From Candidatus Kaiserbacteria bacterium (GTDB lineage Bacteria; Patescibacteriota; Minisyncoccia; Phycocordibacterales; UBA918): a stretch of DNA of 32,480 nt. This document shows, one piece after another, positions 8,824-16,204 of this stretch (its first letter is position 1; the number at the start of each line of letters is the position of its first letter). The notes below the pieces were generated by a model. That model had not been told where the DNA came from. It searched no databases and saw only the letters and a program-made list of their open reading frames with translations. Location of the stretch: contig JAGQME010000007.1 of NCBI GenBank assembly GCA_020428795.1, forward strand, positions 1 through 32,480, read 5' to 3'. Made by a program: the position numbers and the translations under genes.

Positions 8824-8852
8824 TTGTTTTTATATCTTTATTCAATTATAAT
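8824..8852 (+). promoter_or_regulatory. Promoter of lepB
   Basis: TTGTTT (8824-8829), 17-nt spacer, TATAAT (8847-8852). The predicted leader is about 24 nt. Confidence 0.65.
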
Positions 8853-8882
8853 AGTGACGATTTAGATTACTTTCACCATTTT

Positions 8883-9527
8883 ATGCAAAATAATTCACCT
8901 GATATTTTCAAAAACAACGACCAAATCGAACCAGAAAAGCCAGCCGTTAAACAACTTCACCCAATATTAGAAATAATTCAATTTGCGGTTATTGCCTTAA
9001 TAATTGTGGTGCCGATTCGCATGTTTATCGCTCAACCTTTCATCGTTTCTGGAGCTTCGATGGTAGACACTTTTCATACTGGCGAATATCTGATAGTGGA
9101 TCAGATATCTTATCGTTTTCATAAACCAGAGCGAGGAGACATCATCATCTTTCGCTACCCTAGGGACCCGTCAAAATTTTTCATTAAAAGAGTGATCGCT
9201 ACCCCTGGTGACACTATTGATATCAATGGCAACGTAGTTACTATTTTTAACGACGAGTATCCGGACGGAAAGGTTTTGGATGAGACCTATGTCGAATCAA
9301 TGAAGCCTGACACCAATTTAAATGAAAAACTTGGTAGCCGTGAATACTTTGTGATGGGTGACAATCGTGACCAGAGCTCAGATTCCCGTATTTGGGGTGT
9401 TCTTCAAGAGGAAAATATCATCGGACGGGCTTTTGTGAGACTTTTCCCGATCAGCAAGCTAGGAGCCTTCCCGGGAGAACATAGATATAAAGACGAACCA
9501 CAAGCAGAAGACGTTATTAGTGAGTAA
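8883..9527 (+). CDS. lepB: Signal peptidase I
   Basis: A 214-residue type I signal peptidase, which cleaves signal peptides on the outer face of the cytoplasmic membrane. It has a charged N-terminus, one transmembrane helix (about 28-48), the Ser motif VSGASM with catalytic S59, the Lys motif FIKRVIATPGD with catalytic K102, and the C-terminal box VMGDNRDQSSDSR. The usual proline after the serine motif (SMxPT) is Asp here (SMVDT), an unusual change close to the active site. It is first in a likely operon with the HisRS-like gene (11 bp downstream) and bS21. Confidence 0.93.
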   Translation: MQNNSPDIFKNNDQIEPEKPAVKQLHPILEIIQFAVIALIIVVPIRMFIAQPFIVSGASMVDTFHTGEYLIVDQISYRFHKPERGDIIIFRYPRDPSKFFIKRVIATPGDTIDINGNVVTIFNDEYPDGKVLDETYVESMKPDTNLNEKLGSREYFVMGDNRDQSSDSRIWGVLQEENIIGRAFVRLFPISKLGAFPGEHRYKDEPQAEDVISE

Positions 9528-9538
9528 CCTCATTTCTT

Positions 9539-10711
9539 ATGGATATACAAGCCACTCAATTTCTAAAAAACGGAATTAAAACCGCTGAGTATTTTGGCTT
9601 TCGTCATATTGACACTTTCAAAAAAAACCCTCTCTGTCTTGATTGTGATAAAAAAATAGATTTATCAGTATCCGCCCAAAATAAAAAAATCGACGCTCTG
9701 CACGGCATTTTGTGTGGTGGAGCTCAAATGTTTTGTGACAACAAACTACAAGCCATCGAAGAGCCCATCCTTTTTTACAACATTGAGCAAGTTCCTCGTT
9801 CAAACGATGCTGTATTAGCTCTACATATATATAATGTCGAAAAAAGCATCGCCGAATCTATTTTGATACACGCCATGCGTGCGCTTACCTTAGACCTCGG
9901 CTTCTCTGACCATTCAGTGCGAATAAACTCTCTCGGTGACAGAGATTCTTCAATCCGATACGTGCGAGAATTGACAAATTATTTGCGCAAACGACTCGAT
10001 GATATGCCAGAGGCCGCTCGCGAACTTATGAAGGAGCACGTTCTCTACGCACTTATGTACCTGATAGAAAAAGAACACGAACTAGCCTTCCGCTCACCTA
10101 ACCCTCTAGAGTACCTAAGTGATCCTAGTCGAAAACACTTCCGAGAAATTATCGAGTATCTAGACATGACCGAAACACCATACGAAATCGATCCTAAGCT
10201 AATCGGTCATCATGAATGTTATTCAGATGCTTTGTTTGCTATTGATATTTTAGACAGTGAGGGTTCTCGTCTTGAAAACGCTCCCCTAACCATCAGAGGT
10301 GGTCGCTATAATGAATTTGTTCAACGAAACACCAAAAGAATAATTCCGGCCACTGGAGCAGTCGCCATACTAAAGAACAAGAAGACTCCGTCTCGAATCC
10401 CAGGTAAAGCCAACCTAAAGCCATCAGTATACATCGTACAACTAGGTTTTGGTCCTAAAATAAAATCTCTTCAACTAGTAGACACTCTAAGACAAGCCGG
10501 AATTCCGGTTTATCAAAACCTAGCCAGTGACTCACTTTCAGAACAACTAAGAAACGCCGAAGCGATTGGGGTTAAATACACCATTATTATTGGTCAAAAA
10601 GAATACGTGGAGAACTCCGTTATATTGAGAGATATGGAGGCCAGAAATCAGGAGCATGTACCGATCAATAACGTTGCTCAAAAACTCAAAAAGGCTTCGG
10701 TTGCAGTCTAA
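9539..10711 (+). CDS. Catalytically degenerate histidyl-tRNA synthetase-like protein
   Basis: A 390-residue class II HisRS paralogue. Recognisable parts are a motif-1-like helix (8-27), NSLGD (130-134), a block EIDPKLIGHHECYSDALFAI (217-236) that aligns with HisRS EIDPRLVRGLDYYTRTVFEI, motif-3-like GGRYNEF (254-260) and an HGTP anticodon-binding domain (about 296-390). The catalytic signature RGLDYY is replaced by GHHECY, and motif 2 with its arginine is missing. In its place is a Cys segment (C33, C36, C59, C66) that could bind a metal. True HisRS activity is unlikely. It sits between lepB and bS21, so a translation-linked regulatory role is possible. HisZ is an alternative name, but no his genes are nearby. 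Confidence 0.75.
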   Translation: MDIQATQFLKNGIKTAEYFGFRHIDTFKKNPLCLDCDKKIDLSVSAQNKKIDALHGILCGGAQMFCDNKLQAIEEPILFYNIEQVPRSNDAVLALHIYNVEKSIAESILIHAMRALTLDLGFSDHSVRINSLGDRDSSIRYVRELTNYLRKRLDDMPEAARELMKEHVLYALMYLIEKEHELAFRSPNPLEYLSDPSRKHFREIIEYLDMTETPYEIDPKLIGHHECYSDALFAIDILDSEGSRLENAPLTIRGGRYNEFVQRNTKRIIPATGAVAILKNKKTPSRIPGKANLKPSVYIVQLGFGPKIKSLQLVDTLRQAGIPVYQNLASDSLSEQLRNAEAIGVKYTIIIGQKEYVENSVILRDMEARNQEHVPINNVAQKLKKASVAV

Positions 10712-10719
10712 TAAGAGAA

Positions 10720-10772
10720 GGCCAGTCTTCTCCTTGCAGGCATAAGCACTACGTGTTATGCTTCTGGCCATT
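10720..10772 (+). promoter_or_regulatory. Two-level hairpin over the rpsU start region
   Basis: The outer arms GGCCAG and CTGGCC enclose an inner hairpin GCATAAGCAC/GTGTTATGC (one bulge). The first possible ATG (10758) lies in the inner 3' arm, and the second ATG (10773) follows the outer arm directly. Such a structure could control access to the start codon. Confidence 0.45.
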
Positions 10773-11018
10773 ATGGCAACAAACGTACAAGTCGAGAAAA
10801 ATCAGAATGAGAGTAGCGCTAACGTTATTCGTCGCTTTACTAAGCGAATGCAGAACGCTGGGATTATTCCTCGGATGCGTAAAATCCGTTACTACAGTCG
10901 AGTTAAGAGCGAAAACGTTCGTCGAGCATCTAGACTGAAGAAACTAGTAAAGAAGGAAAATTACGAAACCCAGTTAAAGTTGGGTAAAGTACAAGAAAGA
11001 ACTAGCCGACGACGCTAA
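10773..11018 (+). CDS. rpsU: 30S ribosomal protein bS21
   Basis: A small, very basic protein of about 81 residues from this start (86 from the upstream ATG at 10758). It shows the bS21 pattern: an N-terminal segment, NVIRRFTKRMQNAGIIPRMR, a YYSR turn and a Lys/Arg-rich helix KLVKKENY. bS21 binds the 30S platform and takes part in mRNA initiation. I prefer the ATG at 10773 (MATNVQVEK) because it gives a family-typical N-terminus. It follows the HisRS-like gene by about 60 bp and ends before a strong terminator. Confidence 0.85.
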   Translation: MATNVQVEKNQNESSANVIRRFTKRMQNAGIIPRMRKIRYYSRVKSENVRRASRLKKLVKKENYETQLKLGKVQERTSRRR

Positions 11019-11051
11019 CAAAAATCTCGCCCGAAGGGCGAGATTTTTGTT
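11017..11051 (+). terminator. Intrinsic terminator after rpsU
   Basis: Perfect 16-bp arms (11017-11032 and 11036-11051), loop GAA, core CTCGCCC/GGGCGAG, followed within the 3' arm by T5. Confidence 0.9.
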
Positions 11052-11070
11052 GTCTTCACCCTTCGTGATG

Positions 11071-11076
11071 TATACT
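11071..11076 (+). promoter_or_regulatory. -10 box of ybeY
   Basis: TATACT ends 7 nt before the ATG at 11084 and only 1 nt before the upstream ATG at 11078. TTGTTG at 11047-11052 may be the -35. The position favours a leaderless start at 11084. Confidence 0.6.
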
Positions 11077-11083
11077 AATGGCC

Positions 11084-11464
11084 ATGTCTAATTTCACCAT
11101 TTCACATACCACCAAAACTTATCCAAAATTAACCTACCAAGCTATTGCTGAAGACATCTTGGGTAAAAGTTACGTTCTGTCTCTAAATTTTGTCGGCGTC
11201 AAAAGAGCTAGGGACCTAAATCAAACCTATCGTCAAAAATCATACGTACCCAACGTACTCTCCTTTCCTCTCACCGAAAAAGACGGCGAGATATATATAA
11301 ACCCAAGCACGGCCAAAAAAGAGGCTCCTAAATTTTCTATGACATACGAGGGTTACGTCGGTTTTTTATTTATCCACGCCCTACTCCACCTTAAGGGATT
11401 TGACCACGGGACCAAGATGGAAAAACTGGAAAAAAAATACTGTGTTAAATACCACTTAAAATAA
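11084..11464 (+). CDS. ybeY: Endoribonuclease / rRNA maturation factor YbeY
   Basis: A protein of about 126 residues (128 from the ATG at 11078) with the UPF0054 zinc signature HALLHLKGFDH: three His at positions 100, 104 and 110, counted from 11078. YbeY matures the 16S rRNA 3' end and takes part in ribosome quality control. The central block NQTYRQKSYVPNVLSFPL is also typical of the family. The downstream start is chosen because the -10 box abuts the first ATG. The gene lies 23 bp before ftsA but has its own promoter and follows a terminator. Confidence 0.9.
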   Translation: MSNFTISHTTKTYPKLTYQAIAEDILGKSYVLSLNFVGVKRARDLNQTYRQKSYVPNVLSFPLTEKDGEIYINPSTAKKEAPKFSMTYEGYVGFLFIHALLHLKGFDHGTKMEKLEKKYCVKYHLK

Positions 11465-11472
11465 GTTGCGCA

Positions 11473-11481
11473 TGATATTAT
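11473..11481 (+). promoter_or_regulatory. Extended -10 box of ftsA
   Basis: TGA-TATTAT, with exactly 6 nt between the box and the ftsA ATG (11488). Transcription would start on the A of the start codon. Confidence 0.6.
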
Positions 11482-11487
11482 AAGTGT

Positions 11488-12657
11488 ATGACTGAGCGTA
11501 TTATCACAGGTATTGATGTTGGAACCTACCAAGTTAAGGTAGTGGTGGTACGCCTACCAAATAACAAAGACACCAGAGCCATGCCTCAAATAATCGGTAC
11601 TGGCTACGCTGAAAGTCGTGGGCTACGAAATGGATACATAGTGAATCGCAGTGACGTAGCCAAAAGCGTAAGAACCGCTGTCGCTCAAGCCGAAAAAGCT
11701 TCTGGTATAGAAGTCAAAAAAGCTTACCTTAGTATGGGTGGAGTTGGTATTGATGAAATAACTTCCAAAGGTGAAGTAATAACCTCAAGGGCCGACTCAG
11801 AAATAACCTACATTGATACCGAGAAAGCCGCCCAAGACAGCGAGGAAAGAATCCAAGAACATATTCCAAACCGTAAAGTTCTGCACGCCATACCGCTTGG
11901 CTACCAAATCGACAACACTCCCGTCTTAGGTAAACCGATTGGAATGCGTGGGACTAAGTTAGAAGTCGAGACTCTATTTATCACTACCATTGAACAACAT
12001 CTGACTGAGCTGATTACAGCCGTCGAAGAAGCTGGAATTGAGGTCGAAGATATTATGTCTTCCCCGATTGCCGCCAGTTTTGTAATTTTGTCCAAAGCTC
12101 AAAAGAGAGCGGGTTGCGTATTAGCCAACATCGGAGCCGAAACGGTATCAATTGCTGTTTTCGAAAATGGCACGCCGATTTCAGTTAAAGTATTTCCGAT
12201 TGGTTCTAATGATGTCACCAATGACATCGCTCTTGGCTTAAAAATACCACTCGAAGAAGCCGAAAAAATAAAACGAGGTGGTATGACCAGTGTTGTCTAT
12301 ACTAAGAAAAAATTAGACGAAATTATATCAGCTAGACTAACAGATATTTTTGAACTAATTGACAATCATCTTAAAAAAATCAGACGTGACGGTATGTTAC
12401 CAGCTGGCATAATAATTACTGGTGGAGGATCCGGTATGAGTGGTGTACAAGAAATAGCCAAAAACACCCTTAGTCTTCCAGCCAGAGTAACCACCCTAGA
12501 CCCTGGCCAAAACGGTAAGGTGCGAGACGCTTCTTGGGCGGTGGCTTACGGGCTTTGCATGTGGGGAGCCAGTGACGAAGTAGATGAATCTGCCATCGGT
12601 ATTGCCAAACAAACTAAGAACAGCATTTTAAAATGGTTTAGCCAATTTCTTCCTTAA
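11488..12657 (+). CDS. ftsA: Cell division protein FtsA
   Basis: A 389-residue actin-like ATPase that tethers FtsZ filaments to the membrane. Seen here are the phosphate-1 motif ITGIDVGTYQVKVVVV near the N-terminus, phosphate-2 NIGAETVSIAVF, the adenosine motif IIITGGGSGMSGV and a C-terminal amphipathic helix ILKWFSQFLP that would insert in the inner leaflet. The SHS2-type 1C region lies around residues 80-180. It sits 158 bp upstream of ftsZ, its partner, which has a separate promoter. Confidence 0.93.
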   Translation: MTERIITGIDVGTYQVKVVVVRLPNNKDTRAMPQIIGTGYAESRGLRNGYIVNRSDVAKSVRTAVAQAEKASGIEVKKAYLSMGGVGIDEITSKGEVITSRADSEITYIDTEKAAQDSEERIQEHIPNRKVLHAIPLGYQIDNTPVLGKPIGMRGTKLEVETLFITTIEQHLTELITAVEEAGIEVEDIMSSPIAASFVILSKAQKRAGCVLANIGAETVSIAVFENGTPISVKVFPIGSNDVTNDIALGLKIPLEEAEKIKRGGMTSVVYTKKKLDEIISARLTDIFELIDNHLKKIRRDGMLPAGIIITGGGSGMSGVQEIAKNTLSLPARVTTLDPGQNGKVRDASWAVAYGLCMWGASDEVDESAIGIAKQTKNSILKWFSQFLP

Positions 12658-12721
12658 TCTCTTATATTACAAAATAATTATCTATTATTTCAATCACACG
12701 AAAGAAAAATATGTCAATATC

Positions 12722-12750
12722 GTGACAGACTAGTGAAGCCCGTGTATGAT
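12722..12750 (+). promoter_or_regulatory. Promoter of ftsZ
   Basis: GTGACA (12722-12727), 17-nt spacer, TATGAT (12745-12750). It gives ftsZ its own leader of about 60 nt in the ftsA-ftsZ gap. Confidence 0.6.
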
Positions 12751-12815
12751 GTGTCTAATTATTAGTTTCCTTACCTAGGGATGGGTTTGAGAGTATTTAG
12801 TAGTATAGTCAATTT

Positions 12816-14072
12816 ATGGAACAAATTAAATCAGATGTAGAATCATTCGCTCGAATTAGAGTTATTGGTGTCGGTGGTTCTGGAAACAATGCGGTAAACC
12901 ACATGGTTTCTTCAAAAATTAAAGGGGTGGAATTTATTGCCATCAACAGTGACGCTCAGGATTTACACCACTCGCTTGCCAAAAAGAAGATTCATGTTGG
13001 TAAGAATCTAACCCGCGGACTAGGAGCCGGCGGTAATCCAGATATGGGCCGACGTGCCGCAGAAGAAACTCGGGAAGAGATTGCTAACTCTCTTAAGGGT
13101 TCCGATATGATCTTCATTACTGGTGGTATGGGTGGCGGAACTGGGACTGGTGCTGCTCCAGTGGTTGCTAAGATTGCCAGAGAAAGCGGTGCTCTAACCG
13201 TTGGTGTCGTTACCAAACCTTTCCTATTTGAAGGACAAGAAAGAATGAGACTGGCCCTTCAGGGTATTGAAGAACTCAAGAAAGAAGTTGACGCCCTAAT
13301 CACCATCCCTAATGACAGACTATTGGCTATCGTAGACAAGGAGACAACAGTCAAAAATGCTTTTGGTATGTGTGACGATATCCTAAAGCAAGCGGTAGAG
13401 GGGATCTCAGACCTTATAACCATGCCAGGTATTATTAACGTTGACTTCGCTGACATCAGAAGTGTCATGGAAAATGCCGGATCAGCCTTAATGGGTATCG
13501 GTATGTCTACCGGCGAGAAGCGATCCGAAGAAGCGGCTAGAAGTGCTATCAACTCTCCCCTCCTTGAAGTATCCATTACCGGAGCCAAAGGTGTACTTTT
13601 TGCAATTGCTGGTGGTGATGATCTTGGAATGCTGGAAATTCAAGATGCTGCCAGAGTAATAACTGAGACTATTGATCCACATGCCAAGGTTATCTTTGGA
13701 GCCATTCGTGATGAAAAACTTAAGAAGAATGAAGTAAAGGTAACTGTTATTGCCACCGGTTTCCCTGAACCACACAGCAACAACAGTGAAATTAGTTCAA
13801 CAGTAGTTAGAACTCCTTCCTCTTTCTCTCACACCACCATAAACAGCAATCCTGAAACCAAGAGTAATGAAGATGAAAACCGGGGTCGTATATTCAACTC
13901 ACTCGGAACACCACGAAAGAAAGAAGAGACTAAAGACCTTACCCCTAATCCAAGCCCAACTCCTAAATCAGATATAAAACCGGAACCAAGACCAGTGGAC
14001 CCTATCGACGAAGACGATGACGATGATTGGGGTGCAGTTCCTGCATTTCTTCGTCGTTCAAAGCTTAAATAA
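12816..14072 (+). CDS. ftsZ: Cell division protein FtsZ
   Basis: A 418-residue tubulin-like GTPase forming the division ring. The N-terminal Rossmann part has [17 protein letters not shown] (14-30), the tubulin signature [10 protein letters not shown] (103-112) and the synergy-loop motif [12 protein letters not shown] charged linker (about 320-400) leads to an acidic stretch and the conserved tail [14 protein letters not shown], the site that binds FtsA. Codons for that tail form the 5' arm of a 30-bp hairpin with the sequence just after the stop. The last 11 residues plus stop are encoded a second time at 14218-14253 with different codons. That suggests the tail was replaced by an inserted element. 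Confidence 0.96.
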   Translation: MEQIKSDVESFARIRVIGVGGSGNNAVNHMVSSKIKGVEFIAINSDAQDLHHSLAKKKIHVGKNLTRGLGAGGNPDMGRRAAEETREEIANSLKGSDMIFITGGMGGGTGTGAAPVVAKIARESGALTVGVVTKPFLFEGQERMRLALQGIEELKKEVDALITIPNDRLLAIVDKETTVKNAFGMCDDILKQAVEGISDLITMPGIINVDFADIRSVMENAGSALMGIGMSTGEKRSEEAARSAINSPLLEVSITGAKGVLFAIAGGDDLGMLEIQDAARVITETIDPHAKVIFGAIRDEKLKKNEVKVTVIATGFPEPHSNNSEISSTVVRTPSSFSHTTINSNPETKSNEDENRGRIFNSLGTPRKKEETKDLTPNPSPTPKSDIKPEPRPVDPIDEDDDDDWGAVPAFLRRSKLK

Positions 14073-14102
14073 GCTTTGAACTAGAAGAAATGCGGAACTG
14101 CA
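14033..14102 (+). repeat. Long hairpin joining the ftsZ tail codons to the downstream sequence
   Basis: Arms are 14033-14067 (the FtsZ tail codons up to the stop) and 14070-14102. About 30 bp pair as blocks of 9, 10 and 11 bp, with a 1-nt bulge and one 4x3 internal loop. There is no U-run after it, so it is not a plain terminator. Confidence 0.9.
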
Positions 14103-14217
14103 GGGCGGAGCGATACGAATCGCCTATTCCTAAGGTGATGAGACAGCGAGCCGAGTCCGCAAGCATTTAATAGATTTGGAGCCTTGGCGAACAAATATAA
14201 TTAGTGATTCGTGACCG
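14037..14217 (+). mobile_element. Small structured element inserted at the ftsZ 3' end (element A)
   Basis: 181 nt bounded on the left by the second-last block of ftsZ codons ([11 protein letters not shown] stop) and on the right by a second copy of the same codons. Inside are the long 5' hairpin, a small hairpin GCGAT-ACGA-ATCGC (14110-14123) and the 68-nt segment shared with the tRNA-Glu element, ending GTGACCG. Removing 14037-14217 from DNA or RNA would rebuild an identical FtsZ C-terminus in frame. It encodes no protein, so any enzyme must act in trans, or the RNA itself is active. The element nature is inferred from the duplication plus the shared segment. Confidence 0.6.
14150..14217 (+). 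ncRNA. Conserved 68-nt segment, copy A
   Basis: Aligns without gaps to 16479-16546 (about 50 of 68 identical by eye). The core is the hairpin ATTTG-GAGCCTTGGCGAA-CAAAT (14174-14196). The right end reads TTAGTGATTCGTGACCG. Differences in the hairpin keep pairing (ATTTG/CAAAT against AATTG/CAATT; GC/GC against AC/GT), which suggests an RNA or single-strand DNA fold. Confidence 0.65.
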
Positions 14218-14253
14218 GTGCCAGCCTTCCTACGTAGAAGCAAACTAAAATAA
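14218..14253 (+). pseudogene. Duplicate of the FtsZ C-terminal codons
   Basis: Translates as [11 protein letters not shown] followed by TAA, identical to the last 11 residues of FtsZ, but nine of the 11 codons differ (12 of 36 nt), including CGT to AGA and TCA to AGC. An in-frame TGA lies just before it, so it is not translated as part of ftsZ. It is probably the original gene end, displaced by element A. Confidence 0.85.
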
Positions 14254-14297
14254 GTCAATATTTGTTAATGAAGTCTGATACTGAGATGAGAAATATT

Positions 14298-14340
14298 TAG
14301 ATACACAAAAGGGCGCCAAAGGCGCCCTTTTGTGTATCTA
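14298..14340 (+). terminator. Terminator of the ftsZ unit
   Basis: Perfect 20-bp arms (14298-14317 and 14321-14340) with loop AAA and a GGGCGCC/GGCGCCC core followed by TTTTGTGT. The same 17-nt core hairpin recurs inside the ccdA coding region. Confidence 0.85.
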
Positions 14341-14358
14341 AGACAACTACGGTACAAT
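14330..14358 (+). promoter_or_regulatory. Promoter of the trxB-like gene
   Basis: TTGTGT (14330-14335), 17-nt spacer, TACAAT (14353-14358). The -35 lies in the 3' arm of the preceding terminator. Confidence 0.5.
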
Positions 14359-14400
14359 ATCCCCTGCTATTTACTTAAATTTTGATTTGTTATTTCCTTT

Positions 14401-15321
14401 ATGTACGATTTGACTATTATTGGAGGCGGGCCAGCTGGAGTGGCGGCCGGAGTTTACGCATCACGCAAACAGTTAAAGACCCTTTTTATAACCAGCGAAT
14501 GGGGTGGCCAAAGTGTGGTATCAACCGATATCCAAAACTGGATTGGCACTAAATCAATCGATGGACAAGAACTGGCCACCAACCTACGCCAACATCTTGA
14601 AGCTTACGCTGATGGTTTTGTTGATATTGTAGATAACACCTTGGTAGAAAAAATCGAAAAAAATGAATCCGGTTTCTCCATAACTACAAACAAGCAGACA
14701 AAATTTGAGACCAAGACAGTTTTGATTACCTCTGGCTCTAGACGCAGACAGCTGCCTGCTCAAGGAGCCAGTGAATTTGAACACAAAGGACTTACCTACT
14801 GTGCCAGCTGTGACGGTCCTCTATTTGCTGGACAAGACGTAGCCGTAATTGGTGGTGGAAACGCTGGTTTTGAAACAGCGGCTCAATTATTGGCGTACAC
14901 CAAAAGTGTTACCCTACTTCAACACGGAGACTCTTATAAAGCCGATCCAGTAACCGTCGAAAAAGTTCTCGCCCACCCCAACATGACTGGTATCCTAAAC
15001 GCCAACGTGACCAAAGTGTCTGGTGATAAGTTTGTTAATTCACTAACCTATCAGAATACTTCTGGTGAAGAGGTTGAACTAGCCGTAACTGGTATTTTTA
15101 TTGAGATTGGCATGATACCAAATACAGAATACTTGTCCGGAGTGATTAATTTAGACGAGTATAATCGTGTCAAAATCGACCCTTGGACCCAAAAAACAGA
15201 AACTCCGGGGATCTGGGCCGCTGGTGACTGTACCAATGTTCACTATCACCAAAACAATATTGCCGCCGGTGATGCGGTTCGGGCCCTCGAAGATATTTAC
15301 GTTACTCTCAAGACAAGGTAA
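14401..15321 (+). CDS. trxB: Thioredoxin reductase / AhpF-like flavoprotein
   Basis: A 306-residue FAD- and pyridine-nucleotide-dependent disulfide reductase. FAD motif IIGGGPAGVAAGVYASRK lies at the N-terminus, the redox-active CASC is in TYCASCDGPLFAGQ, the second nucleotide motif is VIGGGNAGFE, and the C-terminal FAD motif is WAAGDCT. The NADPH-binding HRR signature of classical TrxB is absent. The corresponding strand reads VTLLQHGDSYKAD, much closer to AhpF (VTLLEF..MKAD), which uses NADH. The ending AAGDCTNVHYHQNNIAAGDAVRA also resembles AhpF. It may reduce a thioredoxin, glutaredoxin or peroxiredoxin. Monocistronic between two terminators. Confidence 0.88.
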   Translation: MYDLTIIGGGPAGVAAGVYASRKQLKTLFITSEWGGQSVVSTDIQNWIGTKSIDGQELATNLRQHLEAYADGFVDIVDNTLVEKIEKNESGFSITTNKQTKFETKTVLITSGSRRRQLPAQGASEFEHKGLTYCASCDGPLFAGQDVAVIGGGNAGFETAAQLLAYTKSVTLLQHGDSYKADPVTVEKVLAHPNMTGILNANVTKVSGDKFVNSLTYQNTSGEEVELAVTGIFIEIGMIPNTEYLSGVINLDEYNRVKIDPWTQKTETPGIWAAGDCTNVHYHQNNIAAGDAVRALEDIYVTLKTR

Positions 15322-15384
15322 AACGTAAATAGCCAAGACTATCTAAATCGACAACATTTAGTACATTTGCGGATTTAGCGATTA

Positions 15385-15425
15385 CAAAGCGAAAACACAT
15401 CCCTCAGGGATGTGTTTTCGCTTTG
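15385..15425 (+). terminator. Terminator after the trxB-like gene
   Basis: CAAAGCGAAAACACATCCC and its exact complement form a 19-bp stem around TCA (15385-15425). T4 lies in the 3' arm. Confidence 0.8.
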
Positions 15426-15441
15426 CTCTTAGCTATAACAC

Positions 15442-15467
15442 AAATGCGCCGAGGTATCGGCGCATTT
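15442..15467. terminator. Second GC-rich hairpin after the trxB-like gene
   Basis: AAATGCGCCGA-GGTA-TCGGCGCATTT, 11 bp perfect, flanked by ACAC and GTGT that extend the pairing. No gene is convincing in 15470-15717, which is otherwise featureless apart from a weak frame. Confidence 0.55.
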
Positions 15468-15717
15468 GCGTGTTTGTACAACGTAGAGCTTTGGCTGACG
15501 GGCCTTTGTTGCCTACCACAGCAACTAAGTATTTAATTCACCACCCCGCCAACCTATCTATAAGGTTCTCATATCATGAAAAAGAGTCAATGAATTTAAT
15601 AAAACCATATTTTAAGCCGTTACTGTGTATAACTAGTGGATATCTCATGTATAACTCCGTACATAAGTCAGTATATAAGTATCGGTACAACCCCCTTGAC
15701 ACCACATCCTTGCAGTC

Positions 15718-16137
15718 TTATATATCCATCAAAAATAATCCGATTTCTTCATTATAGATTCTAGAAATATTTGTCTCTAAAATTTCAATACTTAGTTCCA
15801 AAACTACCCCCACTCTCATCTCCTCCACGTGTCCACCAAATGTGTGATTTTCAGTATCAGAAAAAATTGCGTGTAAGTGTACAAATGGTTTACCCTCTTT
15901 GAGACAGACATTACCAGTCATATTTAAAACCTCATACATTCCATCGTATTGCTTGAAATGATATTTTTTATCACTGAGTGAGTAGTAACCACAACTAACC
16001 CACTCTACGGCACCCAACCCAGAAATGCTAGCGTTCTTTATATTATTTGTTAGACAAAATTCTAACAATGAAGACAAAACCTCTTCCCCTTTTTCAATCT
16101 TGATTACAAATTTATTACCAGCCTTGATGGATTTCAT
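15718..16137 (-). CDS. PPC (DUF296) domain protein
   Basis: A 139-residue single-domain PPC/DUF296 protein. The pattern ISGLGAVEWVSCGYYSL, then HLHAIFSD and the end block FGGHVEEMRVGVVLELSI is characteristic; His residues in HLHA and GGH may bind metal in the trimer. In plants the domain accompanies AT-hooks, but bacterial single-domain forms have no settled role. The gene stands alone on the minus strand. An extended -10 box TGA-TAAAAT lies exactly 6 nt from its ATG, so the mRNA is predicted to be leaderless. Confidence 0.85.
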   Translation of the reverse strand: MKSIKAGNKFVIKIEKGEEVLSSLLEFCLTNNIKNASISGLGAVEWVSCGYYSLSDKKYHFKQYDGMYEVLNMTGNVCLKEGKPFVHLHAIFSDTENHTFGGHVEEMRVGVVLELSIEILETNISRIYNEEIGLFLMDI

Positions 16138-16143
16138 AATGTG

Positions 16144-16152
16144 ATTTTATCA
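16144..16152 (-). promoter_or_regulatory. Extended -10 box of the PPC gene
   Basis: TGA-TAAAAT on the minus strand with a 6-nt gap (CACATT) to the ATG at 16137. Confidence 0.6.
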
Positions 16153-16204
16153 CAAAATTATGACTAGCTTTTTCCTGTTTATTTGGTACTATATGCCCCA
16201 CATT

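Noticed and set aside
14100-14160. A hammerhead ribozyme, suggested by GTGATGAG in element A
   Set aside because: The required CUGAUGA and GAAA cores with three closing stems are not present, and element B lacks the motif.
14037-14217. A classical group I or group II intron
   Set aside because: I could not find the P7/P3 core of group I or domain V and the GTGYG start of group II. The final G and the edge hairpin are only suggestive, so a class was not assigned.
14037-14253. A diversity-generating retroelement template/variable repeat pair
   Set aside because: Differences are not restricted to adenines, they keep the protein unchanged, and no reverse transcriptase gene is in the window.
15410-15757. 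A 115-residue plus-strand frame
   Set aside because: It begins in a terminator arm, runs through a GC hairpin and overlaps the PPC gene; the composition does not look like a real protein.
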